From CAZIOH01 sp964540815 (GTDB taxonomy: Bacteria; Myxococcota_A; Polyangia; Fen-1088), in contig CAZIOH010000109.1 in assembly GCA_964540815.1 (NCBI GenBank), forward strand, positions 1-21,318: a stretch of DNA of 21,318 nucleotides, given 5' to 3'. Positions 1 through 6,823 of this stretch are shown in pieces. Under the pieces are notes generated by a model. It searched no databases, was not told where the DNA came from, and saw only the letters and a list, made by a program, of their open reading frames with translations. The position numbers were made by a program, and so were the translations under genes. Every line of letters begins with the position of its first letter. Within the stretch, counting starts at the first letter, position 1.

Positions 1-88
1 GAGGGGCCCGCGGGGAGGGGTCCTCCCCTTCCCGCGAGCGCCGGAGGCGCGTCCGGTCCTCCCCTTCCTGCGAGCGCCGGAGGCGCGT
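1..88 (-). repeat. Left copy of an ~88-bp inverted repeat, at the 3' end of the lipoprotein gene
   Basis: Reverse-complementing 21213-21300 gives nearly this sequence: by eye about 3 mismatches and 1 indel over 88 positions. It holds two tandem units of 36 nt (21-56 and 57-88). Each unit has a small hairpin with arms GCGCC/GGCGC around a 3-nt loop. A stronger hairpin follows in transcript sense (arms GGGGAGG 12-18 and CCTCCCC 22-28, loop 19-21). In transcript sense the repeat begins right at the TGA of the lipoprotein gene. There is no T-run, so it is not a classical intrinsic terminator, but it sits where a terminator or 3'-end RNA element would. Confidence 0.9.
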
Positions 89-801
89 CAGTGGGTCGAC
101 CACACCAGGTCGAGCGCGCCGAACGGCCCGGCGAGCCGCAGGACGAGGCGGCCAGAGCGCTCACCGACGAAGCCGTCCTCACCCGAGCTGGCGACCGGCG
201 AGACCGCCGACACCGCCGCGCCGCCCGCCGCCGGTGCCCGGGCCACCTCCGGCGCGTGCCGCGAGAAGCGCACGACGTAGATCCGCGTGAAGGGCGTCTT
301 CGCCGGGAAGAACTCGCGCTCGTAGGTCTCGGGAAGCTTCTCTGAGCTGATCTTCTCGGGAGCGATCTCGTGCCCGAGGCCATCGAGCAGCGTCACCCGC
401 CAGGCCGAGCCCTTGCGCTCGAGATCGTTCCACCGGTAGTTGGCGCTCTGCGCGGTCACCATGAACTCGTAGGCGTCCGCCCCGATCTCCCGCTGCCCGC
501 TGTGAATCAGCTCGCGATCGGCGGTGCTCAGCCGATACGCGTCCGCGTAGTGCGCGACGTAGGCCTCCCGGTAGTCGAAGCTCTTGTACGTCGCCCAGAC
601 CTCGAGGGCCGCCTCGAACTCGTGCACGACCTTTCCGTGCCGGGTCCAGCGCTGGTAGACCTCGGGATAGTCGGTGCCCGCGTAGCTGGTCGGGGTCGAC
701 GAGAAGTCGACCGCGGGCGGCGGGGCCGTCCCGCAGGCCCCGGCGGCTCCGAGACCGAGGAGGACGAGCAAGCCGAGGGTGGCCGACCCGCCAGGCTTCA
801 T
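88..801 (-). CDS. Putative lipoprotein of unknown function
   Basis: This is a 237-residue protein. Residues 1-22 form a signal peptide with a hydrophobic run (LGLLVLLGLGAAGA), followed by Cys23 in an A-G-A-C context. That is an acceptable lipobox, so the mature protein is probably lipid-anchored. The body (about 40-185) is rich in aromatic and charged residues and looks like one folded domain, containing YPEVYQRWTR (45-54) and REAYVAHYADAY (78-89). An Ala/Gly/Ser-rich stretch (188-208) precedes a short C-terminal segment. I recognise no named family, and my impression that similar proteins occur in myxobacteria comes from memory. The ATG overlaps the pyrE stop (ATGA, 798-801), so it is probably translated by coupling and is the last gene of the run. 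It is unlikely to act in pyrimidine synthesis. The inverted repeat starts at its stop codon. Confidence 0.8.
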   Translation of the reverse strand: MKPGGSATLGLLVLLGLGAAGACGTAPPPAVDFSSTPTSYAGTDYPEVYQRWTRHGKVVHEFEAALEVWATYKSFDYREAYVAHYADAYRLSTADRELIHSGQREIGADAYEFMVTAQSANYRWNDLERKGSAWRVTLLDGLGHEIAPEKISSEKLPETYEREFFPAKTPFTRIYVVRFSRHAPEVARAPAAGGAAVSAVSPVASSGEDGFVGERSGRLVLRLAGPFGALDLVWSTH

Positions 802-1442
802 CCGGTCTCACCGAAGTCGCGCTTGCGGAAGAGCGTGACGAGGGGCGCCTCCCGCTCGAGGATCTCGCGCCCGCCCTCCTCCCGGTCGACGAGCCCGAGG
901 ATCAACCGCACCTGCAACCCGAAGTCGCGCGCCCGCGTGATGGCCTTCATCGCCGAGCCCCCCGTGGTGACCACGTCCTCGACGATGGCGACGGGCATCC
1001 CCGGCTGCAAGGACTTGATCCCCTCCATCCACTGCCCGGTCCCGTGCCCCTTCGGCTCCTTGCGGACGTAGAACGCCGCCAGCGGCGGACCCGCGACGTA
1101 GCTCAGGGTCGACACCGCGGAGGCCAGCGGGTCGGCGCCCATGGTCAGCCCCCCGATCGCCCGGACGTCGGGGGCCCGCTGGCGGACGAGCCCGAGGAAC
1201 AGCGAGCCGACCAGGAAGTGCCCCTCGGCGGTCAGCACGGTCTGCTTGCAGTCGATGTAGAAATTGCTCTTCAGCCCCGAGGCCAGCGTGACCTCGCGGC
1301 GCTCGTAGGACAGGCGGGCCAGCTCGGACAGCAGCCGCGCGCGCTTGAGCTCGAACAACCCATCTCCCAGTGTCTCGACCATGGTGCCGACAGTTGTACC
1401 ATCAGCCACCCCATATCGAGCCCCGGACGTCGCTCGGGTCAC
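798..1442 (-). CDS. pyrE: Orotate phosphoribosyltransferase
   Basis: The enzyme converts orotate and PRPP to orotidine 5'-phosphate in de novo pyrimidine synthesis, in the cytoplasm. The PRPP-binding motif VAIVEDVVTTGGSA lies at 151-164. The catalytic-loop segment YVRKEPKGHGTG (125-136) and the N-terminal FYIDCKQT (61-68) are typical of the family. The chosen start is the GTG at 1442, which overlaps the stop of the upstream gene (GTGA) and gives 214 residues. An in-frame ATG at 1382 would give 194 residues and fits the usual family N-terminus better, since residues 1-20 look unconserved. Neither start has a strong ribosome site. It lies between membrane and lipoprotein genes, not with other pyr genes, so its linkage seems positional. 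The function is secure; the start is not. Confidence 0.95.
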   Translation of the reverse strand: MTRATSGARYGVADGTTVGTMVETLGDGLFELKRARLLSELARLSYERREVTLASGLKSNFYIDCKQTVLTAEGHFLVGSLFLGLVRQRAPDVRAIGGLTMGADPLASAVSTLSYVAGPPLAAFYVRKEPKGHGTGQWMEGIKSLQPGMPVAIVEDVVTTGGSAMKAITRARDFGLQVRLILGLVDREEGGREILEREAPLVTLFRKRDFGETG

Positions 1443-2194
1443 AGACCTTTGAGAATGTCGTCGTCCTTGATGTCGATCTTGCCGGGCATCCGGGCGCCCG
1501 TCTTCGGCGCCGGAGCATCCGCCGCCGTCGCCCCGGCCTTCCCCCGGCGCCCGGCCTTGGCGGGCGCGTGGTCCTCGGTCATGGCCTCGCGCTTGGCCTT
1601 CTCGGCGGCCGCGCGGATCCTGGCCTGCTCGGCCTCGCCGTTGGCCAGCTTGAGCTTGGCCTCCATGTCGCGCGAGATGGCGGTCAGCTTGCGTTCGAGC
1701 TCGGCCTGCGAGGCGCGGTGTCGCTCACGCTCGTCCTGCGCCGCGCGCTCGTGCTCGGCGATCTCGGCCTGATTGGCGGCTTGAATCTTGTACACCACCA
1801 CCCCGGCTATCAGGATCACCACCGCCGCCACGCCCACGATGGCCTTGAGCGGCGACCGCCGCTCCGCGCGGGATTGAATCTCGAGCCGCATCTTCTGCTC
1901 TTGCAGCTTGAGCTCGCCCTCCACCCGGGCGCGGCGATCCGCCTCCTCGATGCGCAGCTGCTCCTCTCGAATGCGGGCGAGCTTGTCCTCCTCGGCGCGC
2001 CGCACCCGATCCTCCTCGGCGCGGCGGCGATCCTCGGCGTCCTGGACCGCCCGCCGTTCGGCGGCTTCCTTGGCCGCGCGGGCCGCCTCGGCGCGCGCGC
2101 GCGCCTCTTCCTGCTCGCGCTTCAGGCGATCGTCTTCGATCCCACGCAGCTCGCGCAGGGAGACGAGCACGGAGTTTTCGGGGCGCTCGGACAT
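1439..2194 (-). CDS. Single-pass membrane coiled-coil protein with N-terminal ENSVL motif
   Basis: A 251-residue protein of unknown function. Residues 1-20 hold the motif ENSVLVSL (6-13). Residues 20-112 are a long charged helix, rich in E, R, A and K, that should form a coiled coil. Residues 117-136 are one membrane helix (AIVGVAAVVILIAGVVVYKI). A second charged helical stretch (137-205) follows, then an Ala/Lys/Gly-rich tail ending in KDDDILKGL (243-251). The positive charge just before the helix (ERRSPLK) predicts N-in topology, with the tail in the periplasm. A near-identical ENSVLFSL occurs in the AgmX/PglI-like protein at 7645-9552, and the acidic DD-hydrophobic end resembles that of the upstream gene. 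The ATG at 2194 has a GAAAGG ribosome site 6 nt away. It is 107 nt downstream of its neighbour and overlaps pyrE. Confidence 0.85.
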   Translation of the reverse strand: MSERPENSVLVSLRELRGIEDDRLKREQEEARARAEAARAAKEAAERRAVQDAEDRRRAEEDRVRRAEEDKLARIREEQLRIEEADRRARVEGELKLQEQKMRLEIQSRAERRSPLKAIVGVAAVVILIAGVVVYKIQAANQAEIAEHERAAQDERERHRASQAELERKLTAISRDMEAKLKLANGEAEQARIRAAAEKAKREAMTEDHAPAKAGRRGKAGATAADAPAPKTGARMPGKIDIKDDDILKGL

Positions 2195-2301
2195 CTTTTA
2201 CCTTTCGCTCACAACCGGGACGCGCACGCGGCGGGGCAGGCTGGAATTTCGTCGGACCGCGTCCTCGATGTCGATCGTGTCTGGATCACCCACTTCGGCA
2301 T

Positions 2302-2832
2302 TCATTTCATCTTGGCCAGCAGATCGTCGATGACGTCGTTCTTCGCGGAGTTGGCACGGGCGGCCTTCTTTCCGGTCGGATCGTCGGACTTGGCGGGAGC
2401 GGTCTTGTCGACCGCCGCCACGTGCAGGCCCTTGGCCGCGTGTCCGGCATGACCGTGCCGAGGGTGCCCCCCGGACCGCGCCGCCCCACCCGCATCCGCC
2501 TCGGCGACCGACGCCACGGTGTTGGCCGGCACCGCGCGCTCGGCCTGCTTCTGCTTGGCGGCCGCGAGCTCCGCTTCCTTGGCCGCACGCGCGGCCGCCA
2601 CGGCGGCCGCGATCGCATCCAGCTTGGCCTGGGCTTCCGCCTTGGCCTTGGCAACCGCCTCCTGTCGCGCCAGCTCCACCTTGGCCTCGAGCGAGCGGTG
2701 ATGCAGGATCACCCCGCCGAGCACCAGCACCGAAACCAAGAGAGCCGCCCCGGTCGCCCAGGCCAGGCGGACCGCCCAGTGCGGTTTGTCACCGGGCAAC
2801 TCGAATTTCGGTAGGACCACTGGCTGACCCAT
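2302..2832 (-). CDS. Single-pass membrane coiled-coil protein with His-rich periplasmic segment
   Basis: A 176-residue protein of unknown function. Residues 1-21 are a short cytoplasmic head, 22-44 a membrane helix, and 48-101 an Ala/Lys/Glu helix that is probably a coiled coil. A His-rich stretch (GGHPRHGHAGH, 121-131) comes next, and the protein ends in IDDLLAKMK (168-176). Under N-in topology everything after residue 45 is periplasmic. The frame is open upstream to a GTG at 2898, and ATGs occur at 2841 and 2832. I chose 2832 because the strong AAGGAGG at 2843-2849 is 10 nt from it but only 1 nt from 2841. It is the first gene of the minus-strand run that continues with the ENSVL membrane protein, pyrE and the lipoprotein. 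Shared build and tail suggest it partners the next gene. Confidence 0.8.
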   Translation of the reverse strand: MGQPVVLPKFELPGDKPHWAVRLAWATGAALLVSVLVLGGVILHHRSLEAKVELARQEAVAKAKAEAQAKLDAIAAAVAAARAAKEAELAAAKQKQAERAVPANTVASVAEADAGGAARSGGHPRHGHAGHAAKGLHVAAVDKTAPAKSDDPTGKKAARANSAKNDVIDDLLAKMK

Positions 2833-2842
2833 TCTTTTCATG

Positions 2843-2849
2843 CCTCCTT
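2843..2849 (-). promoter_or_regulatory. Strong Shine-Dalgarno AAGGAGG that sets the start of the 2302-2832 gene
   Basis: AAGGAGG on the minus strand lies 1 nt before an ATG at 2841 and 10 nt before an ATG at 2832 (ATG-AAA-AGA-ATG). Only the second spacing is workable for a ribosome, which argues against the longer frames starting at 2841 or 2898. Confidence 0.6.
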
Positions 2850-2922
2850 CGACGTCAAAGAGAATCCGTTTCGAAACCGGAATCGGCGAGCGAGCCACGA
2901 GGCCCGTCCGGCGCGATCTCCG

Positions 2923-2951
2923 CTCAAAGACCCTTCGGCCAAAACGGTCAA
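2923..2951 (-). promoter_or_regulatory. Candidate sigma-70-like promoter for the 2302-2832 operon
   Basis: On the minus strand, TTGACC (2946-2951) is followed after 17 nt by TTTGAG (2923-2928). The -35 matches consensus at 5 of 6 positions and the -10 at 3 of 6. It lies in the divergent gap 2833-2993 and would give a leader of roughly 85 nt. It was found by eye only. Confidence 0.3.
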
Positions 2952-2993
2952 CAGTGTAGCGCGCTTCGGAGCCACGAGCTATCGTCGCCGCAG

Positions 2994-3740
2994 ATGTCAG
3001 GCTACGTCGACCTACACGCCCACCACCTGGCAGGTGTGGACGACGGTGCCCCCGACTGGCAGACCGCCCGGGAAATGATCGCCGGCGTGGTCGGGCTCGG
3101 CTTCACCCACCTTTACACCACCCCGCATCAGCGCTCGGGGCTCTATCTCCCCGACCTCGGGGTTGTGGCCGAGGCCTTCGCGGAGCTCGGGCGCCGCCAG
3201 GCGGACGTCTCGGAGGGGGGACCCGAGCTGACCTTCGGGCTCGGCGCCGAGAACTTCTGGGACGAGGTCTTGTTGCAGCGCATCCAGCAGGGCGCGATTC
3301 CCAGCTACGACGGGGGCCCCGCCTTCCTCTTCGAGGTCAATCCGCAGATGATGCCCACCGGCATCGAGGCCACCCTGTTCGAGCTCCGCCTCCAGAACAA
3401 GCTGCCGGTGCTGGCCCACCCCGAGCGCTACCTCGCGATCCAGAAGCAGCTGGAACGCGCCGCGACGCTGGGACAGTCGGCTGCCCTGGTCGTCGACCTG
3501 GCCGCCATCGACGGCGCCCACGGCAAGCAGGAGATGCGCACGGCCCGGCTGCTCATCACCGAGGGTCTGGCCCACGCGGCGGCCACCGACATCCACGCAC
3601 CCGAGGATCTGCCGGCCATCGCCGCCGGGATGAGCTGGATCCGCAAGCACGCCGGCGAGTCCGCCCTCACCTGCCTGCTCGCCGACAACCCGCGCCGTAT
3701 CCTCACGGGCGAGCTGCCCGACCCCGTGGCCCGGGCCTAA
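2994..3740 (+). CDS. CpsB/CapC-family (PHP-type) protein-tyrosine phosphatase
   Basis: A 248-residue metal-dependent phosphatase of the PHP superfamily. In this family such enzymes dephosphorylate tyrosine kinases of the Wzc/CapB/BY type that control polysaccharide export. The metal-site motifs are in order: DLHAHHLAGVDDGA (6-19), TTPHQ (42-46), the acidic Glu86 in GLGAEN, LAHPERY (140-146) and ATDIH (197-201). The length matches the usual ~250. The ATG at 2994 directly precedes the conserved N-terminus, and no clear ribosome site is seen. No BY-kinase or capsule glycosyltransferase lies in the window, so the substrate is unknown. The next gene, a flippase-like membrane protein, is 55 nt downstream and may be co-transcribed, which fits a cell-envelope role. 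Family assignment is firm; the physiological target is inference. Confidence 0.9.
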   Translation: MSGYVDLHAHHLAGVDDGAPDWQTAREMIAGVVGLGFTHLYTTPHQRSGLYLPDLGVVAEAFAELGRRQADVSEGGPELTFGLGAENFWDEVLLQRIQQGAIPSYDGGPAFLFEVNPQMMPTGIEATLFELRLQNKLPVLAHPERYLAIQKQLERAATLGQSAALVVDLAAIDGAHGKQEMRTARLLITEGLAHAAATDIHAPEDLPAIAAGMSWIRKHAGESALTCLLADNPRRILTGELPDPVARA

Positions 3741-3795
3741 TGTCCTCGGCGCCCGAGCCCCACCCACACACACAGAGCGCGACGTCAGGATCGAC

Positions 3796-4878
3796 ATGAA
3801 AGCCCACGGAAAGTTGCTCGGCAAGATCGCGGCCTCGTTGCTGGTCACCGCGGTCTGCGTGGCGTACGCGCTGCATGGGATCGACAAGGCGGGGGTGCTG
3901 TCGGCGCTGCGTGCGCTGCCGATCTCGGCGGTGGTCATGTACCTCGGCACGGTGGCGGTGACGCACTTCTTCCGCGGTGCCCGCTGGAACTACCTGCTCA
4001 AGCCGCTCGGGGTGACGATCCCGCTGCGGCGGCTCCTGCCCATCTCGTCGGTTGGCTTCATGGCCATCCTCGCGCTCCCGGTGCGCCTCGGTGAGCTGGT
4101 GCGCCCCTTTTACGCCACCCGCGAGGGCCCGATCCGGATGAGCGCCGCCGTGGGGACGGTGGCGGTCGAGCGGATCGTCGATGGGCTCATGATCTCGATC
4201 CTGTTCTTCGTCTCGTACCTGGCCTCGACCCTGCACGGCACCGGAGCGGCCGCGTCGTTCTCGCCGGAGCTGCGGCTCGGGGCCTGGCTCTCCTTCCTCG
4301 GCTTCCTGGGCCTGACGTCGTTTCTCGCCGTTGCGCTGGTGCGCACCGAAGCCACCGTCCGGTTCGTCCTCAAGTGGTCGCTGCTCGAGCGCCTGATGCC
4401 CGTGCGGGCCGCGCACGTCGCCGATCGCCTGCGCGCCCTGATCTCGGGGTTCGGGGTGCTCTCCGACGGGCGCAACCTCGCCAGGTTCGTCGGGCAGACC
4501 ACCCTGTACTGGTGGTTCAACGGCCTCGGGATGTGGCTCCTCGCGCGGCAGATGGGCCTCGACCTCTCGCTCGGCGCGGCCTTCACCACCATGGCGTTCA
4601 CCGGGGTGGTCCTGACCCTGCCGAACTCGCCGGGCCTGGTGGGACAGTTTCATGCCGGCATCAAGCTGGCGCTGATGGCCTTCCTGCCGGCGGCGGTGGT
4701 GAACTCGAAGGGCATCGCCTATGCGGTGGTCCTGCACGGCCTGCAGACGGTCTGGTACGTGGCGCTCGGGCTGCTGTCGCTGCCGCTGGTCTCGGCGGGG
4801 AGCCGGGGCCACCACGAGAGCCTGAAGGACGTGGTCGCCGAGGCCAACCAGTCGGCCGAGGCGGAGCCGGTCACGTGA
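3796..4878 (+). CDS. Lysylphosphatidylglycerol synthase TM region / UPF0104 flippase-like membrane protein
   Basis: A 360-residue polytopic inner-membrane protein with about eight hydrophobic segments. The first is at about 11-27, and the last ones are near 260-340. Family motifs are visible: LPVRLGELVRP (94-104), VAVERIVDGL (122-131) and LPNSPGLVGQFHAGIK (about 275-290). This family (YbhN/AglD/MprF N-terminal type) is linked to lipid or lipid-linked sugar transfer across the membrane. The soluble lysyl-transferase domain of true MprF is absent, so lysyl-PG synthesis is unlikely. The ATG at 3796 has AGGA 6 nt upstream. It lies 55 nt after the CpsB-like gene and overlaps the next gene by GTGA (4875-4878). 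A role in envelope glycan or lipid export is plausible but unproven. Confidence 0.88.
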   Translation: MKAHGKLLGKIAASLLVTAVCVAYALHGIDKAGVLSALRALPISAVVMYLGTVAVTHFFRGARWNYLLKPLGVTIPLRRLLPISSVGFMAILALPVRLGELVRPFYATREGPIRMSAAVGTVAVERIVDGLMISILFFVSYLASTLHGTGAAASFSPELRLGAWLSFLGFLGLTSFLAVALVRTEATVRFVLKWSLLERLMPVRAAHVADRLRALISGFGVLSDGRNLARFVGQTTLYWWFNGLGMWLLARQMGLDLSLGAAFTTMAFTGVVLTLPNSPGLVGQFHAGIKLALMAFLPAAVVNSKGIAYAVVLHGLQTVWYVALGLLSLPLVSAGSRGHHESLKDVVAEANQSAEAEPVT

Positions 4879-5447
4879 GCCCGGGGCCGCGGAGGCGGAC
4901 CCTCGGCCTTGATCTCGGGGCGGTTGCGGCCGTCGCAGCCGCCTTCGTCGCCTTCGTCGTCCTCGTCCTCCTCTCGCTGGCTCCGCGCGCCGCGCTCGCG
5001 CGCTCCGTCGCCCGGCTGTCATACCCGCGGGCGGAGGTCTGGTCGACCGCGGTCCGCTGGCTGCGGGTCAACGGCAACCTGCCGATTCGCGAGAAGGACG
5101 AGGGCGCCGGTTACGTGCTCTTCGATTTTCTCGAGGGTGGCAAGACCTACCGCGCCTCCCTCGAGCTCGTGGTCCCGGGCGGCGCCGCGGGGGCCGACGG
5201 TGAGGCCACCGAGGTGGTGGTCTCGATCTCCGACCTGCCGCGCCGCTTCGAGGCCCAGATCCTCGACCGGCTGGCCCAGAAGCTGCGCGACGAGCGCGGA
5301 CCGCCACCCGAGCGCCACGCGCGCCCGGCGCCCGACAAGGACAAGCCGGGCCAGGGCGAGGGCCAGGGCGAGGGGCAAGGCGACGCGGGCGTGGGCAACC
5401 GCCTGCCGCGCGCGCAGAGCGCCTGGTCGGGGACAGCGCCGCCATGA
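4875..5447 (+). CDS. Exported or membrane-anchored protein of unknown function
   Basis: A 190-residue protein that starts at a GTG overlapping the upstream stop (GTGA) and ends in an ATGA overlap with the threonine aldolase gene, so both junctions suggest coupled translation. Residues 1-10 are basic, and 13-42 form a strong hydrophobic segment ending APRAALA, which could be a signal peptide or an anchor. Residues 45-142 look like one small alpha/beta domain (SYPRAEVWSTAVRWLRVNGN... YVLFDFLEGG... VVVSISDLPRRFEAQILDRLAQKL). A disordered tail contains a Gly-Gln-Glu repeat (GQGEGQGEGQGD, 159-170). I do not recognise the family. The fold hints at the small domains seen in BamC-like or DUF-type envelope proteins, but this is a guess. 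Its position after a flippase-like gene suggests an envelope role. Confidence 0.8.
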   Translation: MSPGPRRRTLGLDLGAVAAVAAAFVAFVVLVLLSLAPRAALARSVARLSYPRAEVWSTAVRWLRVNGNLPIREKDEGAGYVLFDFLEGGKTYRASLELVVPGGAAGADGEATEVVVSISDLPRRFEAQILDRLAQKLRDERGPPPERHARPAPDKDKPGQGEGQGEGQGDAGVGNRLPRAQSAWSGTAPP

Positions 5448-6529
5448 GCCCGACGGACGTCGACCGGCTCGACCCGCTCGACCGACTCGACCCCTCGGCC
5501 ACCATCGACCTGCGCAGCGACACGGTCACCCGCCCGTCGGCCGCCATGCGGGCCGTCATCGCCAGCGCCGAGGTAGGCGATGACGTGCTCGGCGACGATC
5601 CCACGGTCGAGCGCCTGCAGCGACGGGCGGCGGAGCTGCTCGGGCAGGAGGCCGCGGTCTTCGTGCCGTCGGGCTCGATGGCGAACCAGATCGCCCTGCT
5701 GTTGCATTGCCGGGCGGGAGACGAGGTGATCGTGGGCCAGGGCGCGCACGCCGCCTTCCACGAGGTCGGGGCCGCATCGGCGCTGGCCGGTGTCCAGCTG
5801 GTGGCCGTCGGCCAGACCGGGACCTTCACCGGGCAGGACGTGGCGCGGGCGATCCACCGCGAGAGCCGACTTTCGCCGCCCACCCGGCTCGTGTGCGTGG
5901 AGAACACCCACAACCGCGGCGGGGGCATCGTCTGGTCCGAGCCGGATCTCGCCAGCGTCGTCGAGGCCGCGCGCGCCGCCGGGCTCGCGCTGCACCTCGA
6001 CGGCGCCCGCTTGCTCAACGCGGCGTGCGCCTGCGGGCGCTCGGCCGACGCCCTCGCCCGCCCGTTCGACACCGTGTCCCTGGCCTTCTCGAAGGGCCTC
6101 GGCGCGCCCGTGGGCTCCGTGATCGCGGGCCGGGCGGACGACATGCTGCGGGCGCTGCGGCTCCGCAAGATGCTGGGTGGTGCCATGCGCCAGGCCGGGC
6201 TGCTGGCGGCGGGCGCGCTCTTCGCCCTCGACCACAACGTGGACCGACTCGCAGAGGATCACGCCAACGCGCGGCTCCTCGGCGAGGCCCTGGCGCGCGT
6301 GCCGGGGCTGGGCGTGGATCTCGCCACCGTCCAGACCAACATGGTCATGGTCGATCTCTCCCCCGAGGCCCCCTCCCCCGAGAGCCTCGTGCGCCGGCTC
6401 GAACAGGTCGGCGTGCGCGTGCTGCCCTTCGGCCCGCGCCGGCTCCGCCTCGTCACCCACCTCGACGTCGATCGCGAGGCCTGCATGCGCGCCGCCCAGC
6501 TCTTCGCGGAGGTCCTCGCACGGTCCTGA
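5444..6529 (+). CDS. ltaE: Low-specificity L-threonine aldolase
   Basis: A PLP enzyme of the beta-eliminating lyase family that cleaves L-threonine or allo-threonine to glycine and acetaldehyde. Signature segments: IDLRSDTVTRP (21-31), GDDVLGDDPTV (45-55), VPSGSMANQIA (74-84), the PLP-stacking region with His102/His106, HLDGARL with Asp186, and the PLP-binding Lys217 in LAFSKGLGAPVGS. At 361 residues it is slightly longer than typical (about 330-350). The excess is a 20-residue N-terminal extension with a DRLDP repeat. The ATG at 5444 overlaps the previous stop (ATGA). It has no obvious functional link to the envelope genes before it. Its stop codon directly abuts that of the convergent biotin-carrier gene, leaving no room for a terminator. 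Function is confident; the exact substrate stereochemistry cannot be told. Confidence 0.92.
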   Translation: MSPTDVDRLDPLDRLDPSATIDLRSDTVTRPSAAMRAVIASAEVGDDVLGDDPTVERLQRRAAELLGQEAAVFVPSGSMANQIALLLHCRAGDEVIVGQGAHAAFHEVGAASALAGVQLVAVGQTGTFTGQDVARAIHRESRLSPPTRLVCVENTHNRGGGIVWSEPDLASVVEAARAAGLALHLDGARLLNAACACGRSADALARPFDTVSLAFSKGLGAPVGSVIAGRADDMLRALRLRKMLGGAMRQAGLLAAGALFALDHNVDRLAEDHANARLLGEALARVPGLGVDLATVQTNMVMVDLSPEAPSPESLVRRLEQVGVRVLPFGPRRLRLVTHLDVDREACMRAAQLFAEVLARS

Positions 6530-6751
6530 TCACGCGGGAGCGAGCTCGACCAGCGCGGCGCCCTCCTCGACCGAGGCGCCCTCCGTCGTGAGGATGCGCG
6601 CGACCTGGCCGGGCCCCGGGGACTCGACCGGCATCTCCATCTTCATCGATTCGAGGATGACCAGCGTCTGGCCCTCGGTCACCACGTCGCCCACCGCGAC
6701 CTCGATCTTCCAGACGGTGCCGGTGATGTGCGCGCGGACGGTGGTGGGCAT
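6530..6751 (-). CDS. Free-standing biotin/lipoyl carrier domain protein
   Basis: A 73-residue single-domain protein. The motif ILESMKMEMPV (32-42) places Lys37 as the residue to be biotinylated, and the rest follows the flattened beta-barrel pattern of carrier domains (GDVVTEGQTL, GQVARILTTEGASVEEGAALVEL). The frame is open upstream to 6820, but homologous length and the domain start support the ATG at 6751. No Shine-Dalgarno precedes it. A -35/-10 pair at 6761-6789 would place the transcript start within about 3 nt of the ATG, so it may be leaderless. Small carriers of this kind serve acyl-CoA carboxylases, but no biotin carboxylase or carboxyltransferase gene is in the window, so its partner is unknown. 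It lies 72 nt downstream of the iron-sulfur gene. Confidence 0.9.
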   Translation of the reverse strand: MPTTVRAHITGTVWKIEVAVGDVVTEGQTLVILESMKMEMPVESPGPGQVARILTTEGASVEEGAALVELAPA

Positions 6752-6760
6752 GGGTGACTG

Positions 6761-6789
6761 AGGGTAGGAACCCCGGCCGGCGCGGTCAA
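6761..6789 (-). promoter_or_regulatory. Candidate promoter for the biotin-carrier gene (leaderless start)
   Basis: On the minus strand, TTGACC (6784-6789, 5 of 6 to consensus) and TACCCT (6761-6766, 3 of 6) are separated by exactly 17 nt. The implied transcript start is near 6754, about 3 nt before the ATG at 6751. Confidence 0.35.
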
Positions 6790-6823
6790 GTTCCGAAGGA
6801 TGGGCGGGCCGGCCACGCACGGA

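Noticed and set aside
4871..4878. TCACGTGA as a possible parS site, and other CACGTG cores (for example near 14645)
   Set aside because: Only the central core matches; the flanking bases of TGTTTCACGTGAAACA are absent, and these sites lie within or before unrelated genes.
3796..4878. MprF lysylphosphatidylglycerol synthase
   Set aside because: Only the membrane flippase-like region is present; the soluble lysyl-transfer domain is missing.
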